Of a DNA stretch of 7,736 nt, positions 5,610 to 7,736 are shown piece after piece. Location of the stretch: the NCBI GenBank assembly GCA_945632055.1, contig CALZCU010000035.1:1-7736 (forward strand), written 5' to 3'. A program made the position numbers and the translations under genes. Each line of letters starts with the position of its first letter. Position 1 is the stretch's first letter. Origin of the DNA: an uncultured Ruminococcus sp. GTDB lineage: Bacteria > Bacillota > Clostridia > Oscillospirales > Acutalibacteraceae. The notes below the pieces were generated by a model, which saw only the letters and a list, made by a program, of their open reading frames with translations, was not told the DNA's origin and did no database searches.

Positions 5610-7345
5610 TGGACACTTACGCAAAAGCGGTCAATATGCTGAAAAAGGCAATTACAAATGCGATGAACAAGGCAATTGAGAACGGAGAGCTTCCGCAGGC
5701 AGAGCTTCCGCAGTTTATAATCGAAACTCCTGCCGACAGAACTCACGGCGACTTTGCAACAAATGCCGCAATGGCAGGCGCAAAGGCTTTCAGAATGCCT
5801 CCGTTCAAAATCGCACAGGCTATCACCTCTAACCTCAGTCTTGAGGGTACAATGTGCGAGAAATTTGAAACAGCAGGTCCCGGCTTTATTAACTTTTTCC
5901 TCGGTTCGGAATTTTATTCAAGCGTAATCCGTGAAATTCAGAGCGACCCCGAGGGCTACGGCAGAAGCGAGTTCGGCAGTGACGAAAAGGTTATGGTTGA
6001 GTTTGTTTCGGCAAACCCCACAGGCCCTATGCATATGGGCAACGCAAGGGGCGGCGCTCTCGGCGACTGCCTTGCCGCTGTGCTTGACAAGGCGGGTTAC
6101 CGTGTGTGGAGAGAATTTTATGTAAACGACGCAGGCAATCAGATTGAAAAGTTCGGCTGTTCGCTTGAAGCTCGCTATCTTCAGATTTTCAAGGGCGATG
6201 AAATTGAATTTCCCGAGGACGGCTATCAGGGTGCAGATATAACAGAGCTTGCGCAGGAGTACGCAGACCTCAACGGCGACAGCCTTGTGAATGTATCGAG
6301 CGAGGATCGCAAAAATGCGCTTGTCGGCTACGCTTTGCCAAAGAACATCAAAAAAATGCAGGACGATATGGCAAAGTACAACATCTATTACGATAAGTGG
6401 TTCTTTGAAAGCGAGCTTCATAAAAGCGGCGCAGTAAAGGCTGTCGTTGATTTGCTCACCGAAAAGGGACTTACCTATGAGCAGGAGGGTGCTGTCTGGT
6501 ACAAAAACAAGCAGGTTCTCACCGAAAAACTGCTCAAAGAGGGCAAAAGTCAGAAGTACATTGACAATCTTGAGCTTAAAGATGATGTTCTTATCCGTCA
6601 GAACGGCAATCCGACCTACTTCACAGCCGATATTGCATACCACAAGAATAAATTTGACAGGGGCTTTACTACTCTTATTGATGTGTGGGGCGCAGACCAC
6701 CACGGTCATGTTATGAGAATGAAGGGTGCAATGGACGCAATCGGATATGACGGCGACAAGCTCAATGTTGTGCTTATGCAGCTTGTAAAGCTCGTCAAGG
6801 GCGGCGAGCTTGTGAGAATGAGCAAGAGAACAGGCAAGGCAATCCAGCTCAGAGATTTGCTCGAAGAAGTGCCTGTTGACAGCGCAAGATTTCTGTTTAA
6901 CACAAGGGAGGCAAACACTCAAATGGACTTTGACCTGGACCTTGCCGTCAGTCAGGATAATCAGAATCCCGTCTACTATGTTCAGTACGCTCACGCAAGA
7001 ATTTGCAGTATCTTCAAATCGCTTGCAAATGACGGAATTTCTCCCCGTGAATGCAGTTCAGAGGAGCTTGCCCTGCTGACTGCGCCCGAGGAAAGAGAGC
7101 TAATCAACCACCTTGCATCGTACACAAGCGAAATTATCAGTGCGGCAAAGGATTACGACCCGACCAAGATTACACGCTATGTAACCCAGCTTGCAACGCT
7201 GTTCCACAAATTCTACAACTCCTGTCGTGTCAAGGGTGAGGACGAGGGACTTATGCAGGCAAGGCTTGCGCTCTGCGACTGCGTAAGAGCCGTAATCAAA
7301 AATGTCCTGACAATGTTCAACATAAGCTGTCCGGAGAGTATGTAA
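5609..7345 (+). CDS. argS: Arginyl-tRNA synthetase
   Basis: 578 residues, full length. Class I aminoacyl-tRNA synthetase that charges tRNA-Arg. Domains in order: the N-terminal additional domain (1-about 105) with THGDFATNAAM (45-55); the Rossmann catalytic core with VEFVSANPTGPMHMGNARGG (130-149), where HMGN replaces HIGH; REFYVNDAGNQIEKFG (168-183); YFTADIAYHKNKF (337-349); DVWGADHHGHVMRMKGAM (358-375); and the second signature RMSKRTGKAIQLRDL (403-417). A DALR-type all-helical anticodon-binding domain follows, with YYVQYAHARICSI (456-468) and FHKFYNSCRV (532-541). The ATG overlaps the previous stop as TAATG, with GAGGAAG (5598-5604) ahead of it. No T-box leader is seen before this gene. 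It is last in the operon; a hairpin follows 24 bases later. Confidence 0.97.
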   Translation: MDTYAKAVNMLKKAITNAMNKAIENGELPQAELPQFIIETPADRTHGDFATNAAMAGAKAFRMPPFKIAQAITSNLSLEGTMCEKFETAGPGFINFFLGSEFYSSVIREIQSDPEGYGRSEFGSDEKVMVEFVSANPTGPMHMGNARGGALGDCLAAVLDKAGYRVWREFYVNDAGNQIEKFGCSLEARYLQIFKGDEIEFPEDGYQGADITELAQEYADLNGDSLVNVSSEDRKNALVGYALPKNIKKMQDDMAKYNIYYDKWFFESELHKSGAVKAVVDLLTEKGLTYEQEGAVWYKNKQVLTEKLLKEGKSQKYIDNLELKDDVLIRQNGNPTYFTADIAYHKNKFDRGFTTLIDVWGADHHGHVMRMKGAMDAIGYDGDKLNVVLMQLVKLVKGGELVRMSKRTGKAIQLRDLLEEVPVDSARFLFNTREANTQMDFDLDLAVSQDNQNPVYYVQYAHARICSIFKSLANDGISPRECSSEELALLTAPEERELINHLASYTSEIISAAKDYDPTKITRYVTQLATLFHKFYNSCRVKGEDEGLMQARLALCDCVRAVIKNVLTMFNISCPESM

Positions 7346-7369
7346 TTCAAAATATCACATCAAAACTTC

Positions 7370-7405
7370 AACAGGTAGCGTCACAACGACGCTCCCTGTT
7401 TTGCT
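7370..7405 (+). terminator. Probable terminator of the murI-DUF1934-argS operon
   Basis: AACAGG (7370-7375), T, AGCGTC (7377-7382), loop ACAAC, then GACGCT (7388-7393), C, CCTGTT (7395-7400). This gives two six-pair helices separated by one T/C mismatch, followed by a short TTGCTT tract. The T-run is weak, so efficiency is uncertain, but the position just after argS is right. Confidence 0.65.
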
Positions 7406-7456
7406 TGCTGAATATTAAATAAATATTATGACTTTCCAAAACTATAAAAGTATTTG

Positions 7457-7494
7457 CCCAACCGTTTCCGAGTAATTTCCTATTGAGCAAAAAG
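7457..7494 (+). repeat. Partial copy C of the ~95-bp repeat (second half only)
   Basis: This 38-base stretch matches 7552-7589 at 30 of 38 positions without a gap, a period of 95 bases. Shared blocks are ACCGTTTCCGA, TTTCC and GCAAAAAG. It corresponds to the second half of the unit seen in folT and runs directly into the start of copy B, sharing the AAAAAG junction, so about 1.4 units stand in tandem here. Confidence 0.75.
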
Positions 7495-7589
7495 TCGAGT
7501 GCCTCGACACGCAATTCGAGCAGAAAGGTTGATAGTACCCAATCTTTTTTACCCGACCGTTTCCGATCAGTTTCCCATAACGCAAAAAG
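7489..7589 (+). repeat. Copy B of the ~95-bp repeat, between convergent argS and ppdK
   Basis: Positions 7489-7580 match the folT 5' coding segment (minus strand 2187-2096) at 79 of 92 positions with no gap. The core palindrome GTCGAG-TGC-CTCGAC is at 7494-7508 and a shared CAATTCGAGCAGA lies at 7512-7524. The unit ends against the AAAAAG that opens the ppdK terminator. The phase corresponding to folT stays open here from TTG at 7483 to a stop at 7639-7641, but it has no ribosome binding site. Between the argS hairpin and this repeat (7406-7456) I see only AT-rich sequence. Confidence 0.85.
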
Positions 7590-7616
7590 ACCTTACAGGA
7601 TTTCTCCTGTAAGGTC
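7584..7616 (-). terminator. Strong intrinsic terminator of ppdK
   Basis: Perfect 12-bp stem on the minus strand, GACCTTACAGGA (7616-7605) with TCCTGTAAGGTC (7600-7589), GAAA loop, then TTTTTGCG. It lies 71 bases past the minus-strand stop at 7688. On the plus strand the hairpin lacks a good T-run, so it mainly serves the minus-strand gene. Confidence 0.9.
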
Positions 7617-7687
7617 GATTTCTGTTTGGTTTTGCCTTTAATATATATTTCTATATAATCGGCTACCCTCAATCAGCTAAAATCTGA

Positions 7688-7736
7688 TTACTTGTTTGCG
7701 ATAGCAGCCTGTGCAGCAGCAAGGCGGGCAATCGGA
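7688..7736 (-). CDS. ppdK: C-terminal end of pyruvate, phosphate dikinase (partial)
   Basis: Only the last 15 codons and the stop (TAA at 7690-7688) lie in the window, reading PIARLAAAQAAIANK. The string PIARLAAAQAA is the typical C-terminus of pyruvate, phosphate dikinase, where it follows the ...CSPFRV segment of the PEP/pyruvate-binding domain. The enzyme interconverts pyruvate, ATP and phosphate with PEP, AMP and pyrophosphate in glycolysis/gluconeogenesis. The call rests on this short motif, plus a proper stop and terminator in the expected places; the rest of the gene is beyond the edge. Confidence 0.75.
   Translation of the reverse strand, partial: PIARLAAAQAAIANK

Noticed and set aside
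5918..6994. Long open frame of 358 codons on the strand opposite argS
   Set aside because: It is a codon-bias shadow of argS, with no ribosome binding site and no recognisable motif. ArgS signatures cover the same bases on the plus strand.
7442..7672. Minus-strand 76-codon open frame downstream of ppdK
   Set aside because: It spans the ppdK terminator and the repeat, lacks a ribosome binding site and resembles nothing I know.
7671..7689. Small inverted repeat AATCAG/CTGATT at the ppdK stop codon
   Set aside because: It is only six pairs, has no T-run and overlaps the stop codon. The strong terminator lies further downstream.
1..7736. CRISPR array, tRNA, rRNA, T-box, prophage or transposase
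   Set aside because: I looked for regular short repeats, RNA-gene signatures and recombinase motifs on both strands and found none.

Overview
The window looks like a chromosomal segment of a Clostridia-class Firmicute, most likely in the Oscillospiraceae/Ruminococcaceae. The evidence is near-consensus SigA-type promoters, strong GGAGG-type ribosome binding sites, separate ECF vitamin S-components each under its own riboswitch, an ywiB-like gene next to argS, and a pyruvate, phosphate dikinase end. No phage genes, transposase, CRISPR array, rRNA or tRNA was seen.

Left half (minus strand). Positions 1-1269 encode most of a CPA2-type Na+/H+ antiporter, cut at its C-terminus by the window edge. 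Upstream of it lie two vitamin-uptake units, each with a promoter, riboswitch, intrinsic terminator and one S-component gene. One is a tetrahydrofolate (THF) riboswitch with folT (1504-2199). The other is an FMN riboswitch with ribU (2432-3088). No EcfA/EcfT energising genes are present, so these look like group II S-components that share a module encoded elsewhere. Next is an unrecognised 263-residue protein (3382-4173) that probably starts at TTG.

Right half (plus strand). A divergent promoter region at 4200-4330 separates the unknown gene from a tight three-gene operon: murI (glutamate racemase, peptidoglycan precursor), a DUF1934/YwiB-like small protein, and argS (arginyl-tRNA synthetase). 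The last two overlap by one base. A hairpin follows argS. The last 49 bases hold the C-terminal 15 codons of a minus-strand ppdK, with a strong terminator at 7584-7616.

The most unusual structure is a roughly 95-bp repeat. About 1.4 tandem copies lie between argS and ppdK (7457-7589). A copy matching at 79 of 92 gapless positions is embedded, in frame, in the 5' coding part of folT (2096-2187), where it encodes most of an N-terminal extension absent from ordinary FolT proteins. The two riboswitches also have readable expression platforms, and folT appears to have a second hairpin covering its Shine-Dalgarno sequence. Everything else is ordinary housekeeping content.
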